Shown: one piece after another, positions 44,399 to 55,160 of the stretch
Layout of the letters: each line of letters starts with the position of its first letter
Position numbering within the stretch: position 1 is the stretch's first letter
Origin: Isoetes taiwanensis
Taxonomy: Eukaryota > Streptophyta > Lycopodiopsida > Isoetales > Isoetaceae
DNA: 64,000 bases
Direction: 5' to 3'
NCBI GenBank assembly: GCA_021234155.1
Contig: JAJEKV010000654.1
Location: 60,628 to 124,627 of the forward strand
Notes under the pieces: generated by a model
Seen by the model: only the letters and a program-made list of their open reading frames with translations
The model's database searches: none
What the model was told of the DNA's origin: nothing
Program-made: the position numbers and the translations under genes

Positions 44399-44736
44399 TG
44401 TTAGAGCCTGAACTCTAATCTTGCAAGAAGGATGAAAAACCCAACAATCCAAGCTCAATCTATCAGATCAAGGCAATGCACAAGACAAAGAATCATCATT
44501 TCTATAGCTAGATCAAGCAAAATCCTCTCTCTCTCAATACACCGTCCCTCTGTTCTTCTCTCTCTGCTCAGATAATACCATGATCATAATGGCTCCACAA
44601 CGCATACGTTCAAATATCCTGCACGCGTGCATGCGCATATATCACTCTATATACGGTATATGACGAGTGTGGTGAGTGGTGACGAGTGTGGTGAGTGGTG
44701 ATGAGTGTGGTGACGAGTGTGGTGATCACCCCAACA
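44399..44736 (-). repeat. 3' LTR of gypsy element
   Basis: 338 bp, starting TGTTAGAGC on the plus strand and ending CCCCAACA. It differs from the partner copy at scattered bases. The right-hand 100 bp consist of GAGTGTGGTGA-type units (for example GACGAGTGTGGTGAGTGGTG). Confidence 0.9.
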
Positions 44737-45153
44737 GTGGCGACCACAGTGGGAAAATGTGCCACTCCGTGGCGGAGAACCCACAACAACAGAAATACTA
44801 ATATGGTCCTTGGGACATGTCCCCAAATGACTCATTTACATGTATGTTTAGAAAGAAGATACCCTCCTCAAATCCAAATGACTGATACAAACAAACTGGT
44901 CCAAAATGACAGTGACGAAACAGAGCCTCTGTAACTGTGGCAAACTTTGGAAGCTGATATCTTGAGTTCCAGACCTCCGTTTGACCTGCACCATAGCTCG
45001 TTGGATTCGTATCGCCGAAACACATCTTTTGATGTTGGATAGATTATGTATTATGGAACTGTCACCATCTGTTTTTACAGAAAAACGTCCTGCTGTAACC
45101 CAAAAGTTCTCCACAAATACCCTGTAGTTGGAGCTCTGCCAAATCTGAATCCC

Positions 45154-45414
45154 TTAGAAAAGCACTTCTCTTTCAAAATAAGGCCTGAGATCCTTGCCAT
45201 TCCTGGGATTAGGCAACAATTCCCCTTCTGGAGTCATCAAGTAGAAAGCCCCACCTGATACCTCTTTATCAATTAGAAATGGGCCTTCCCATGGGCTTTG
45301 AAATTTGGATAGATGCTTCTTAGTGGTCCTGCACAACACCAATTGCCCTTCCTCAAATGGATTGACAACCTGTAACTTGTCTTTGATAAGCTTTACTTTC
45401 TGTTTATGCCTCAT
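45154..45414 (-). pseudogene. Integrase C-terminal tail of gypsy element
   Basis: Begins MRHKQKVKLIKDKLQVVNPF and contains EEGQLVLCRTTKKHLSKFQS then PWEGPFLIDKEVSGGAFYLM. This is the SH3-like C-terminal region of gypsy integrases (FxxGDxVL....KxxxxWxGPFxI). It directly abuts the end of the RT reading frame, with RNase H and the catalytic DDE core missing between them. The frame is separated from RT by a stop. Confidence 0.8.
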
Positions 45415-47647
45415 ATTGCAAAGTTCTCTCTTTCAATTGTCCAAGACACCATTTAAATGCTTCTTGAGCGTCCTCCTTCCATCTAAAATTCTGCCCTTGC
45501 TTCATACAATCCACAAGTGGCTGAGTTATTTTAGCAAAATTGTGCAAATACCTCCTACTAAAACTGAGTTGGCCATATAAGCTTCTGACTTGGGATATAT
45601 TTGTAGGTGGTTTCACCTTCTCCAAGGCTGCAATCTTAGCATGATCCACTTGTAACCCCTTTTCTGAAACATAATTGCCCAATAGTTTTCCTCCTCTAGT
45701 GAAGAAAATACACTTAGCAGGATTCAAACTTATACCATACAATCGGCATCTTTCAAGAACTTTTCTGAGATGATCCAAGTGATCCTTTCTTGGATTAGAA
45801 AATACTGTTAAGTCATCTATAAAGACTCTCAAAAAGTCTAAAATATCATGAAAAGCATATGTCATAGCTCTCTGAAATGTGGCTGGAGCATTTGTGAGGC
45901 CAAAAGGTAATACCTTGTAAGCATAGATGCCAAAAGGTGTTCGAAAAGCCGTCATTGCTTGATGTGGTGGATAGATTTGAATCTGATTATATCCTGAGTA
46001 ACCATCCAAGAAACAATAGGCCTGATTTCCTGCAACAATATCCAGCAAAGTGTCTATGAATGGTGTAGGAAAATGATCTCTTTTGGTAGCTTTGTTGAGA
46101 TCCCTGTAATCAATGCATACTCGGATTGAGTTATTTGGCTTTCTCACTGGTACAATAGAGCTGATCCAATCTGAATTTGGCACTGGTACAATAAAGCCCG
46201 CCTCCAAAAGCTTCATGACTTCAACCTTTACTTGCTCCTCTATTGCTGGACTCATTCTCCGTTGAGCTTGTTGGACTGGTTTTGATCCTTGTTTCAAATC
46301 AATGGTATGAACCACAACCTCCGGTGGAATGCCTTTCAATTCTTCGTAATTTCTTGCCAAAACATCCCTGAATTCTCTTAACAAAGATATCAAATCACGT
46401 TCCTCCTCTTGAGTAAGGTCTCCTCCAATAGTAACCAATTCTTCTTGATTTCCTTGTGAAATATTAATGTTCTTGACTGAATTTGGTGACTGTAATGAAG
46501 GTGGTGAGTGTGGTGACGAATGTGGTGACGAGTGTGCTGAGTGTGATGACTGTGGTGACTGTAATGGATGTGGTGGATGTGATGAATTTGGTGCATGTGG
46601 TGACTGTAATAACTGTGGTGAATATGGACTGATCTGATTTACCTCATCCTCCAGAATGTGCGCATGCCACCAAGCTTCTTGTACTTGTATAGTGGGCTGA
46701 TTTCTGTTTACCCCATCCATGCTTGATGTCAAAATCAGCATCTCTACTTGATCTAGATCAATACCTTGCTGAAATAAAGTGTCATCAATGGGTCTTTGAA
46801 TGGACTCCTCCTTCATGTTTACAAGAGTCTCTTGTAACTCACCTTCACCAATACTTTCAAGTCTTTGGATATACTTATCTGCAACTTGCTGCTTTTCTGA
46901 AATTTGGGTACCTTTTAACCACTTGTACAAAGTCTTATCTTCCCTGTCACCCACTTCCAAGACATGAAAACAACTAAGACCTTGCTGCCCTGACACCATA
47001 GCATTCTTTTTGCTGATTTCTAACTGCGGGCTGCTCAAAGAAGGATTGCAAAGAAAGGTACCTTTTGCTGATTTCAGAGGATGATCTATAGTAACCTTGT
47101 GTTCCCCTTGAAAGATGTTCATTTCACGCTTCCTCCATGAAGTCTCAGCTTGTACGGCATCTAACCATGTACGACTCAGCAACAAAGTATAAGTTTCAGC
47201 ATGCACACTCTCTGGAAATTTCAAAACCATGAAATCCAAGATTGCTTCCACCTCATAAACCTTGCATAAAACATTTCTTATGACTCCCATAGGCTGCACC
47301 TTCATTTGATTGAATGCTTTGAGCATCATAGTTGCCGGTTCCATCATTTTCAATCCAACTTGAAGCATTATGTGGTAAGGCATTACATTCACTCCACTGT
47401 CGGTATCTATGTTGGCCTCTTTGATTAGATATCCATTAATACTCACATCACAAAGAAATGGCACAGGATCCTTGGATTGCCGGGCTGGTGGCTCCATTCT
47501 CCTCTTGTCGGTATCATTTGATATGATTTGTTGGACTGAAATTTCTGATTTTGTTCTTCCTCCTAACTCTTGCAACAAATTTGGAGAATAATGCATCAAT
47601 TGCTCAAGAGTAAGTGTAACTTTAGTGGCCAAAACTTGGCTAATCAC
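45404..47647 (-). pseudogene. Gypsy protease-reverse transcriptase polyprotein
   Basis: A 747-residue open frame. Residues 81-90 carry the protease motif DTDSGVNVMP. A Ser/Pro/His-rich linker lies at about 341-389. Reverse transcriptase runs from about residue 440: DLKQGSKPVQQAQRRMSPAI, SIVPVRKPNNSIRVCIDYRD, FLDGYSGYNQI (about 545), [20 protein letters not shown] and the catalytic FIDDLTVF (about 608). All RT motifs look intact. The frame stops just after the thumb (KWCLGQLKERTLQYEA). The protein is called a pseudogene because gag lies in another frame behind shifts, and RNase H and integrase are deleted. Confidence 0.88.
46480..46625 (-). repeat. Low-complexity linker made of TCACCACACTC-like units
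   Basis: The plus strand reads GGTGAGTGTGGTGACGAATG then TGGTGACGAGTGTG and related units. It encodes Ser/His/Pro repeats such as HSSPHSSPHSPPSLQSP between protease and RT. The same unit type fills the outer third of both LTRs. Confidence 0.8.
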
Positions 47648-47756
47648 ATCATCTTCATTCTAAATTTCCTCATCCACCATAGGAGGCATCACTATGGGCT
47701 GATTTTCTTCTATAGACTGAAAGCGTTACGTGGGCAGCACATTGAATTGCACCTTC

Positions 47757-49377
47757 TTAGGTCTTTGACACCTTCAAAGCTTGTTCCTTCAAAGCCTTTG
47801 GAAAAGAGGTCTTAGTCTTCTCCATAATTGGCACTACTCTTGGTTCTTGAACCACCTTTTGTGATCTTGTGCTTGCATTTACTTCTCCAATCTCTTTTTT
47901 TTTTCTTTGAAATGGGTCATGCTCCACCTCAACAAATCCACAATTTACTACTGATTTTGCCTTCTCTTGCTTCTTAAGCTCCTCAATAAGAGCCTTAACT
48001 TGAGGATTATCAATGTACTTTGCATCTTGAATCACGAACATCATTATTAGGAAGAGGTCTTGATTCAAACACTTGCTGCTTTGGTGGATACTTGTTGGTT
48101 GCCCATTCTGGTTTCCCATGGATTTTCCAACAAGTAGTCTCATCATGCTTAAATTTATCACATAACTTGCAATATAAATGAGCCTTACTTGGATACCATC
48201 CCTGTTTTGGCTGCACCATTGGTGTGGAACCCATTGGAACTTGTTGGGCAATTGGAGCTTGTGGCATCATTGGAACTTGTGGTATGATAGGTGCTGCTTG
48301 CATTGGTTGAATAGGAATAGATGGTGCTTGTTGCATAACAGCAAATACCGGATTGGCCCTCTCAAAGAATCTCTTCTCCCTACATTCTTGATCATTATGG
48401 CCCTTCATTTGGCATCTTGAGCAGAATTTCAGCAATCTACATGTAGTATCAGAATGCCCAATAGACCCACAATATTCACAAGTAATAAACTGCACCTCCC
48501 TTGGCTTCTCACCAATTGTAAGCTTAGAAATCTTGGCTGCAATATCCTCTGTTTTATGCTCTGGAGCAGCAACTTCATGAATGTATCCCAGCTTATCTTC
48601 AGCCTTGAGGGCATACTTTTGTGCCTCTAGCAATGTTGTAGGCTGTTTAGCCTTCACCTTATGAGCAATAGCTCGTTTCAGCCCCTTCACATACCATTGG
48701 ATATCCATTTCATCACTCCTTGCAATCTTCCAATGCACCACGGCTTTGAGAACCGCAATGTACCTCTGATTATACTCTCTAATTGATTCATCTTCCTTTT
48801 GTGTGAAATTGGTCCACCTTTCCATAGTCTTATCCTTACCATGAACTTCTTGATAATTAGCAATGAAAGCTTCCTTTAATTCCTGATATGTCATGGTATC
48901 TGGCTGAGTTTGTGCCCATTCCTCCACTGAATCTTGCAAAGAACTATGAAACCAAAGCAAATAATCACCAGTCGGTAACTTACATTGCTGGCAATACCTC
49001 TCAAACTTCACAATATGCTTCAAAGGATCGATCCACGGATCATCAAACTTTGGAATCCCCATTGTCTGAAAACCCCATACCATAGGTGGTAATACAACCA
49101 TCTCTGCCTCTTCTTGGGTTTCTTGAAATTGGAAAAACGAAATTGAATCTCCCTTCAATTTGAAAAACGAAATTGGATTACCGTCTAGATCGGTAAATGG
49201 AATCAAAACCTCATGGATCTGAGAATTAGACCCCAGATCTGCTCCCAAATCTGAAAACGAAATTAATTCTTGATGCAATTTTGAGCCCAAAGATTGACTC
49301 ACCGATCCCCTTCTTGTTATGATAGAGCTTAGTGGGATCTCCTTCTTACTTCTCTTGGGCATAAAACTATGCTCCAC
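47757..49377 (-). pseudogene. Gypsy gag with three zinc knuckles
   Basis: The frame from 49377 encodes 455 residues. Residues about 95-260 are a retrotransposon capsid domain (WIDPLKHIVKFERYCQQC, LWFHSSLQDSVEEWAQTQPD, ELKEAFIANYQEVHGKD, ESIREYNQRYIAVLKAV). Three CCHC knuckles follow: CEYCGSIGHSDTTC (about 302), CSRCQMKGHNDQEC (about 321) and, after a Gln/Pro/Met-rich stretch, CKLCDKFKHDETTC (about 403). Near 48010 the frame shifts, and a further segment rich in Lys and Glu (KALIEELKKQEKAKSVV) ends at 47757. Another shift and stops separate it from the protease frame. Confidence 0.88.
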
Positions 49378-49529
49378 TTGTCAAATTTTGCCCCGCAAAT
49401 CAATTACGGCAAAATTCCCTTCACACAAGAAATTGCTCCTTTCTCAATGGTGTCGTTCTTTACCGACGAACACCAATACCAATGGTAACAACTCCTTTTT
49501 CAATAGAAATTCTTGCCGATCAATGGTCT

Positions 49530-49551
49530 ATCGAGCACGGTGGTGCCAAAT
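49530..49551 (-). other. Primer binding site candidate
   Basis: On the minus strand, ATTTGGCACCACCGTGCTCG immediately follows the 5' LTR end. This is close to the TTTGGCGCCACCG-type primer sites of many plant gypsy elements. The tRNA species is not assigned. Confidence 0.55.
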
Positions 49552-49889
49552 TGTTAGAGCACGAACTCTAACCTTGCAAGAAGGATGAAAAACCCAACAA
49601 TCCAAGCTCAATCTATCAGATCAAGGCAATGCACAAGACAAAGAATCATCATTTCCATAGCTAGATCAAGCAAAATCCTCTCTCTCTCAATACACCGTCC
49701 CTCTGTTCTTCTCTCTCTCGCCGGATAATACCATGATCATAATGGCTCCACAATGCATGCGTGCAAATATCGCTTGCGCGTGCATGCGCATATATCACTC
49801 TATATCACGGTATATGATGAGTGTGGTGAGTGGTGACGAGTGTGGTGAGTGGTGGTGATGTGTGGTGACGAGTGTGGTGATCACTAACA
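49552..49889 (-). repeat. 5' LTR of gypsy element
   Basis: 338 bp, partner of 44399-44736, with TG start and CA end. It contains a CT-rich block (CTCTCTCTCAATACACCGTC) and a GCATGCG-rich block, then the GAGTGTGGTGA units. Confidence 0.9.
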
Positions 49890-50019
49890 GGGGTTTTAAA
49901 GTGAAAGGATCGAGAATTCCCAATTATTGCTTCATGCTTCTTTGAACAATGATGTTCATTCGAAATTATATCATTCACTTTACTATCCATTCGCTATCAT
50001 ACGTCATTCGAGATTATCA

Positions 50020-51952
50020 TCATTGGTATTGGTAGGGTCAACCCAATCATCCTGCGGCCCTGGAGGTGGAGGTAGGAACTGGTTAATGTCTGGCACTACC
50101 TCTCCTTCATGGGGCTCCTCCACTCCCCTCCACAATTTCATCTCCCGATAACTTTCGAATGTATGCATTTGCCCATCTCTCAGGCGTTATAGTTGTGGCA
50201 AAGCTGGTATGGGACGTTGTATGTTTAGTATGGCATATTGCAATTCAGGAAAAATTCATCCGTCTTGCATTGGACAAAAGCGACTTTGCAACATCCAATC
50301 AAGGACACATCGTATGTGCATATGATTCCCACACCCTAGAGTGTACCAGCCCACCTGTGTCAAGTTGTCAGCACACCACACACAATGTCTATAATCAGCG
50401 GCCTTTAGCTCTTACCAATGGCTCTCATACAAGTACTTACAAGGGAGATATACAATTGACTGCTCAGAAGTCACCCTAAAAGGGTGAGAGTCCAACGATC
50501 TTGTTAAGTTGCGTAAGTGATCATTGCGTGAGTCTACTCCCTGCGGACAATAGGCTGGTCCTATCTCGCCGGCTATGTTATGCACCTCTGTGATTGTGCA
50601 ATTTTCTCTCTTAGATACGTCTTCCATCGCACACAGCCTTCGTAGCTCATCGTGCGATACTCATTTGCCCTCGCATGTTCTGCTGCTCTCTCCACTTGCC
50701 GAGCAACTGACAATTCTAGCTCGTTTTCCATGTTTTGCAAGAATGGAGAGGGGGTCCTCAAATAAACAAGCGTTCAATGAATTTCTTTCGAATATTATAT
50801 ACATGAATGTTGAATGTAAATTCAGGTGTCGTGTAAATAATATGACATGCACGCTAAATGTGACTAGGTCCAGCTTGGTCTACTGCATCGCCCCCACCAT
50901 GGCCAAGTTGAAGAATCCAATCTGATTCCAATTGTGGCCTCGTACACGGCATTGGAGAGCAATGAAAGCTGCTCCGCATGGTGTCAAGTAGTTGGGCCAA
51001 ATCAAACATTCGTGTTTTATCTCTCATTGGCGAGTCAACGCAATGTTTCAAATAGTCGCACATTTTTCGATGCCTATTTTGCTGCTCGATGCTTCCTATC
51101 GACTCCATGTAGGAGTGCTTACTAGCAAAATTAGGCAAATAATACACAATATACGTTGCCCCATACAAGTCAAAGTCAACCCTTGCAGCCACTGTCTTTG
51201 AGCCATTACCAAAATAAAGATCATCGTGCATATAGGGATGCCTGGCCCTTTCAATCTCAATTCTTTTCTTACCCACACCATCCAAACCCTTGTAATGCCA
51301 CCACTTCACTTCCACTGTCTCGCCCATCAGTCTAGATTCACCCCAATCATAAATGCCAATATAAATGGTCTGAGGATCAATGCATCCCTTCTCTTTTGCA
51401 TACTCAAAATGGAGCAGCACATTGCCCGGATGTAAGTCCATATACAAATACCTTTCTTGATGAAGTTTTTGCAGACATAGCTAAGTCCCCAATCCTAGAG
51501 GCAACAAATAACTCTTTCCTTCTGTGCTCCTCAAGGCGCATCAAGTATGTCTCAACTCTAGGGACATCTCCCAACTTCCTAAATGCAAGCTCAGCAAAAG
51601 CATTGCACCCATGGCTTGTAAAAAAGCTTGCCAACGAACCTCCATTCCAAAAAGGAAAAATTAAGCCCTGCCTTTCTAAGCCGGTAGTGCTACCAATGCA
51701 GCATATTATACATCCATGCCTAACCTGCATCCCAGACTCTCTTATATTTTTCAACATAGCTTCCACTAGCTTATTAGGATCTGTACCTGGCTGAAAATTA
51801 TTGTTTTGAAACTTTACGCAATATGGTTCATCCTTAACAAGAACCTAAAGTATTGCATTTACGCACCGTCCCATATGAACCAGAACCAATTCTTTGTCTA
51901 TTTATTATCTGCGACGAATCTAGTTTTGCAAACCAGGTTGTCTTAGCATCCA

Positions 51953-51955
<3 letters not shown>
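50020..51955 (-). pseudogene. Atypical protein kinase pseudogene
   Basis: On the minus strand, MDAKTTWFAKLDSSQIINRQ leads to a glycine loop, IGSGSYGTV (about 51887-51860). After a shift, DEPYCVKFQNNNFQ gives the ATP-binding Lys. The segment at 51766-51404 is open. Then, after another shift, YMDLHPGNVLL (about 51442-51415) is the catalytic loop, with YMD for HRD and HPGN as in ABC1/APH-like and other non-canonical kinases. IYDWGES (about 51350) replaces DFG. An open stretch runs to 50854. Further broken coding (50761-50412, and a Pro-rich tail PPPPGPQDDWVDP ending near 50030) probably belongs to the C-terminus. At least two shifts make it non-functional unless unrecognised introns repair them. 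I do not know the family name. Confidence 0.65.
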
Positions 51956-51957
<2 letters not shown>

Positions 51958-51992
<35 letters not shown>

Positions 51993-53034
51993 TTGAAGAA
52001 CGACAAACTTTATTGAAACTCCAAGCCAAAAGCAAAATACAAATGCAGAGGCGGGAATAAAGTCTCAGAGGATAATCATGATCCACTGAGTAGAACCACT
52101 AGCCTATGCATAAGACAACACACACAAATAGGACTCAAATATCAACTATCGCTTGGCAGGAGCAAGCGAGGAACAATGGTATGCCTTAGCGATTCTAGCT
52201 TGTGCGCCCTGGAGGACAATTGCAGGAGGAATATCCAAACCCTGAAAGATACACAGTCTTCTGCGCTTCCAGATGGACCACAACAACCATCCTGATGCTA
52301 AATGAAATGCTTGGCTCCGCAACTTATTCCAGGCATCCGGATAAATAGCCAGAAGCACTTGTTGACTTGTCAATGTCACATGAAAAAGAGAAAGCAGCCA
52401 AGACCAAACAGGCTGGAGATGAACACATGATAAAAAGAAACAATGCTCAATGGTCCGTCCCTTTTGCTTGCCGATTGGGCGAGTGCTGACACTCGAGGAT
52501 CAAATCGTGGACAAGCACGTTTCACACGAGGGGCATCTGTGAAGAATCGCCACCAAAGCACCACCACCTTAGGATGGAGTAGTTTATCCCAAGCCCAAGT
52601 CCACATCGTCTCCAATTAGGAGGTGAAAGGCTGAAGGGACCACCTAGTGGATGGCGGAAGGATATCACTATTGACAAGCAGCCTATACATAGAGTTCACA
52701 AGCCTATGCTGCGTGAGCGGCTGCAGTGGAAAACCACATGCACCCTTCAATATCCTCTGGAGCAACCAATGGCAGAGTACTAGCAATATTTTGCCAAATA
52801 GGTCTGTCCCATCGAGACAATGAGAATTTTGTTTGAAAGATTTGCCATGTCGCTAACTGGCCAGAATCATACCATGCCGCAACTGTCGAGATTCCTGCTA
52901 ACCTCCAGCGCCGTTGAGTTAATGGATGAACCGAGGCACAAAGTGGAAGATTATTTTCCACAGGTATCCACCAACAAGGGGCATCCGTTCTTCTACGAGC
53001 TTCCCACTCCCTATCCATCTCACTAAGAACGTTT
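51958..53034 (-). mobile_element. 5'-truncated LINE with A tail
   Basis: The minus strand carries LINE ORF2 C-terminal sequence: MDREWEARRRTDAPCW (53018), WDKLLHPKVVVLWWRFFTDA (zf-RVT start), a CP..EHC region, then ASGWLLWSIWKRRRLCIFQG and a stop near 52149. About 160 bp of 3' UTR and a 34-nt A run (plus-strand T at 51958-51991) follow. The insertion abuts the first codons of the kinase pseudogene. A target duplication is not clean: ATCCATTCTC is beside the tail, and the nearest match at the other end is ATCCATCTC near 53014. Confidence 0.85.
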
Positions 53035-53124
53035 GGCTCTTATTGTTTGCGCCAACGTTTTCTTAACAAGATGAGGGGGTTGGTGGGCTTCTTTCTTCAG
53101 CTTTCTGTTGCTCCAACCCGCATT

Positions 53125-53580
53125 CTACGTGATGGTTTTTTCTTTTAGCTCTAGCCTCAAGCGATGACTATTCAAATTTGCAACTTGCATGATCATATTC
53201 CCAGCAGTGCGGCTAATATTGACCACTATCCATGTGTACCTCTCTTGGTCACCCTTTTCAGGCTCTAGAGCTATCATTCGAGGTTTAAAAGCCCTCTCAG
53301 CATCTTTAACAAGCCCTGCATGGTAGTCTAGCCATCCTTTCTCGCTATTGGTAATCAATTCCAAATCCTGGGCTAAGGCATTGCAAAGTCAATTACATAA
53401 CCAATTCATGAATTGTGGACTCAAAACAGACCATGCTTGTTGTGGTTACTTCTTTTTCTATGCGGTAGTGCAAAAGATGACTCGGGTTGCAGCTTTGTTT
53501 GAGACACTAATGCCTATGCTGGTTGCGGCTCTAGTTGCGGTTCTATTTGAGACACTAATGCCTCTGTTGCCACTAAGTTA
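53125..53580 (-). pseudogene. Hypothetical protein fragment upstream of the LINE
   Basis: The minus strand is open for 79 residues (53364-53125) starting MELITNSEKGWLDYHAGLVK. It has an upstream in-frame-style continuation, FMNWLCN and NALAQDLELI. The composition is protein-like, not low-complexity, but no domain is recognised. It could be the N-terminal region of the kinase pseudogene cut off by the LINE. A repeated TTTGAGACACTAATGCCT unit occurs at about 53499 and 53548. Confidence 0.35.
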
Positions 53581-53764
53581 ACTTCTGCTCTCTTTGTCGA
53601 AGTCATACAACTTGTTTAAGGAATTGTCTAGCTAGCTAGCAAAAAACGACTCCCGACGATGCAGCGGATGACAACAACAACACCTACAGGTCAAGCAAAG
53701 ATAAGACCTCCAATTTAGTGCTTAGCAACAACGTAAATCACTTTAACTATAACAAAACGCTAAG

Positions 53765-53795
53765 TTTTTTTTTTTTTTTTTTTTTTTTCTTTTTT
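53765..53795 (-). repeat. Poly(T) tract, possible retroposon tail
   Basis: Twenty-four T, one C and six T on the plus strand, followed by GTGAAAGTTTTATTTACTTG. It could be the A tail of a second minus-strand retroposon, but no coding part was recognised to its right. Confidence 0.4.
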
Positions 53796-55111
53796 GTGAA
53801 AGTTTTATTTACTTGTAATTTCTACTATACCATGAGTGTGATGGTGAAGCTTTATGACTCTTTACAGCAGGAATCCCTTGTATCCATACAAACATCATAG
53901 ACACATAAACTACCCTATGGACTTGGGATTTTCTAAGTTAATACCTCGAGAAACTGACTTTATCTAGGGCCAAATATTTAAGGAGTTTCGACTTGCGAGC
54001 TTAAAGCTTGCAAGCAGTTATGACTGAGGCAGGAATACTAGTCAAGGGATCGGGTAAAGATATAGACTGACCCTTAACTTTATGTAAATGAGTGTGCATA
54101 AATCCAAAAGAGATATGGCGCCAAAGGAAAATTCTGAATAACATTGAGCTGGAAAGAGTTGGAGTTACGGAGGCTTAGTGTTGAAGCTGAAAGCATGGAA
54201 AAATCTGGAAGAGGTAACAGACTCAGACTCAAGAGGAGCTATGGTAATTATCAAGGCCCAATATACCCTAAAAAGAGGCGACTATGGTAGTGGTGGCTAC
54301 AATCAACCGGATAATGATAGGAATTTTGTTCGGATTCTGGCATTTGGACGAAGAATATAACTCGATCTTGGCCAGAGACCCGGGTAGTTTTGGCTTATAT
54401 GATCTTTTGAGCTATATCTGGTTACACTTCTTATTTTAACATTTCTGGTGACTACAAATCATGAAAAATATTAGTGTTATTTATAACCACGATAAAGGTA
54501 AGCTCTTCCTAATACACAAGTAGTGTATGATATGACAGTAATAGGTTAGTCCTGTGATATACTCTTCAATAAAAAATCTGATAGTTACCTTAAACATGTG
54601 TTTAGGTCTCCATTTCGTAAAGTTTTTTTTATGTTCCTTCTCTAAGTAGTTCATTGGGCAAAAATGTTACATTGGGTGAAGGGCTATACGCCAGAAAAAC
54701 CCAATGTACCTTTTGGCCCTCATAGATTTACCATTTTCATGCTAATTCTATGTTGATTGGCTGCAGGTACGGGTTTTTCTCTCTCAATGTGATGCTTTTT
54801 GCTGTTTTGTTCTACTCTAGAGGTCTGGATTTTGGATATACGAGAAGATATATTGGAGAATATGCTGCGCATAGGGATTTGTCTCTTTCCTCCTTTAATC
54901 TTTGAGTATAATCCTGTAATGGGTTTATTCTACAAGTAGCAGCTTGAACACAGAAATATTTTCAGACTCTATCATAGGGAAATATGTGTAATATTCTGCT
55001 CTAGGATTATTACACTATACTCCCTTATTTTAGGCCGCATATTTATATGATCTTTGCTATCTCACGGTAAAGCGAGAAGCTTTTCTTTGGCATAACATGC
55101 CTACATACTTA
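53796..55111. other. No recognisable gene
   Basis: AT-rich sequence with no supported ORF. It contains the hairpin described at 54656-54719. Confidence 0.3.
54656..54719. repeat. Foldback hairpin
   Basis: Arms 54656-54677 and 54699-54719 pair nearly fully: GGGCAAAAATGTTACATTGG with its complement CCAATGTACCTTTTGGCCC, plus the innermost GT/AC pair. There are two small bulges and a 21-nt loop. It could be a small foldback element or an RNA hairpin. Confidence 0.6.
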
Positions 55112-55160
55112 CTAGTAACGGTGCCCAGCGTTGCTGGGCATAAGTTGAGAACCTATATGA
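55112..55160 (-). mobile_element. Helitron 3' terminus (copy 3, minus strand)
   Basis: Read on the minus strand, GGTTCTCAACTTATGCCC leads into a perfect hairpin (55123-55139, GCCCAGC-AAC-GCTGGGC), then ACCGTTACTAG followed by T. This is the cleanest of the three copies. The element body should extend to higher coordinates; its 5' TC end was not found. Confidence 0.7.

Larger units (their letters stand above)
44399..49889 (-). mobile_element. Ty3/gypsy retrotransposon, RNase H-integrase core deleted
   Basis: Two 338-bp LTRs (44399-44736 and 49552-49889) bound gag, protease and reverse transcriptase on the minus strand. The left flank is GGGTT. The right flank is G followed by GGGTT, a likely target duplication with one extra G. 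The internal order is gag, protease, a low-complexity linker, RT, then a jump at about 45415 to the integrase C-terminal tail. High LTR identity and long open frames suggest a fairly young, non-autonomous copy. Confidence 0.9.

Noticed and set aside
49805-49990. His/Thr-rich short ORF
   Set aside because: It is a translation of the GAGTGTGGTGA repeat in the LTR and adjoining flank.
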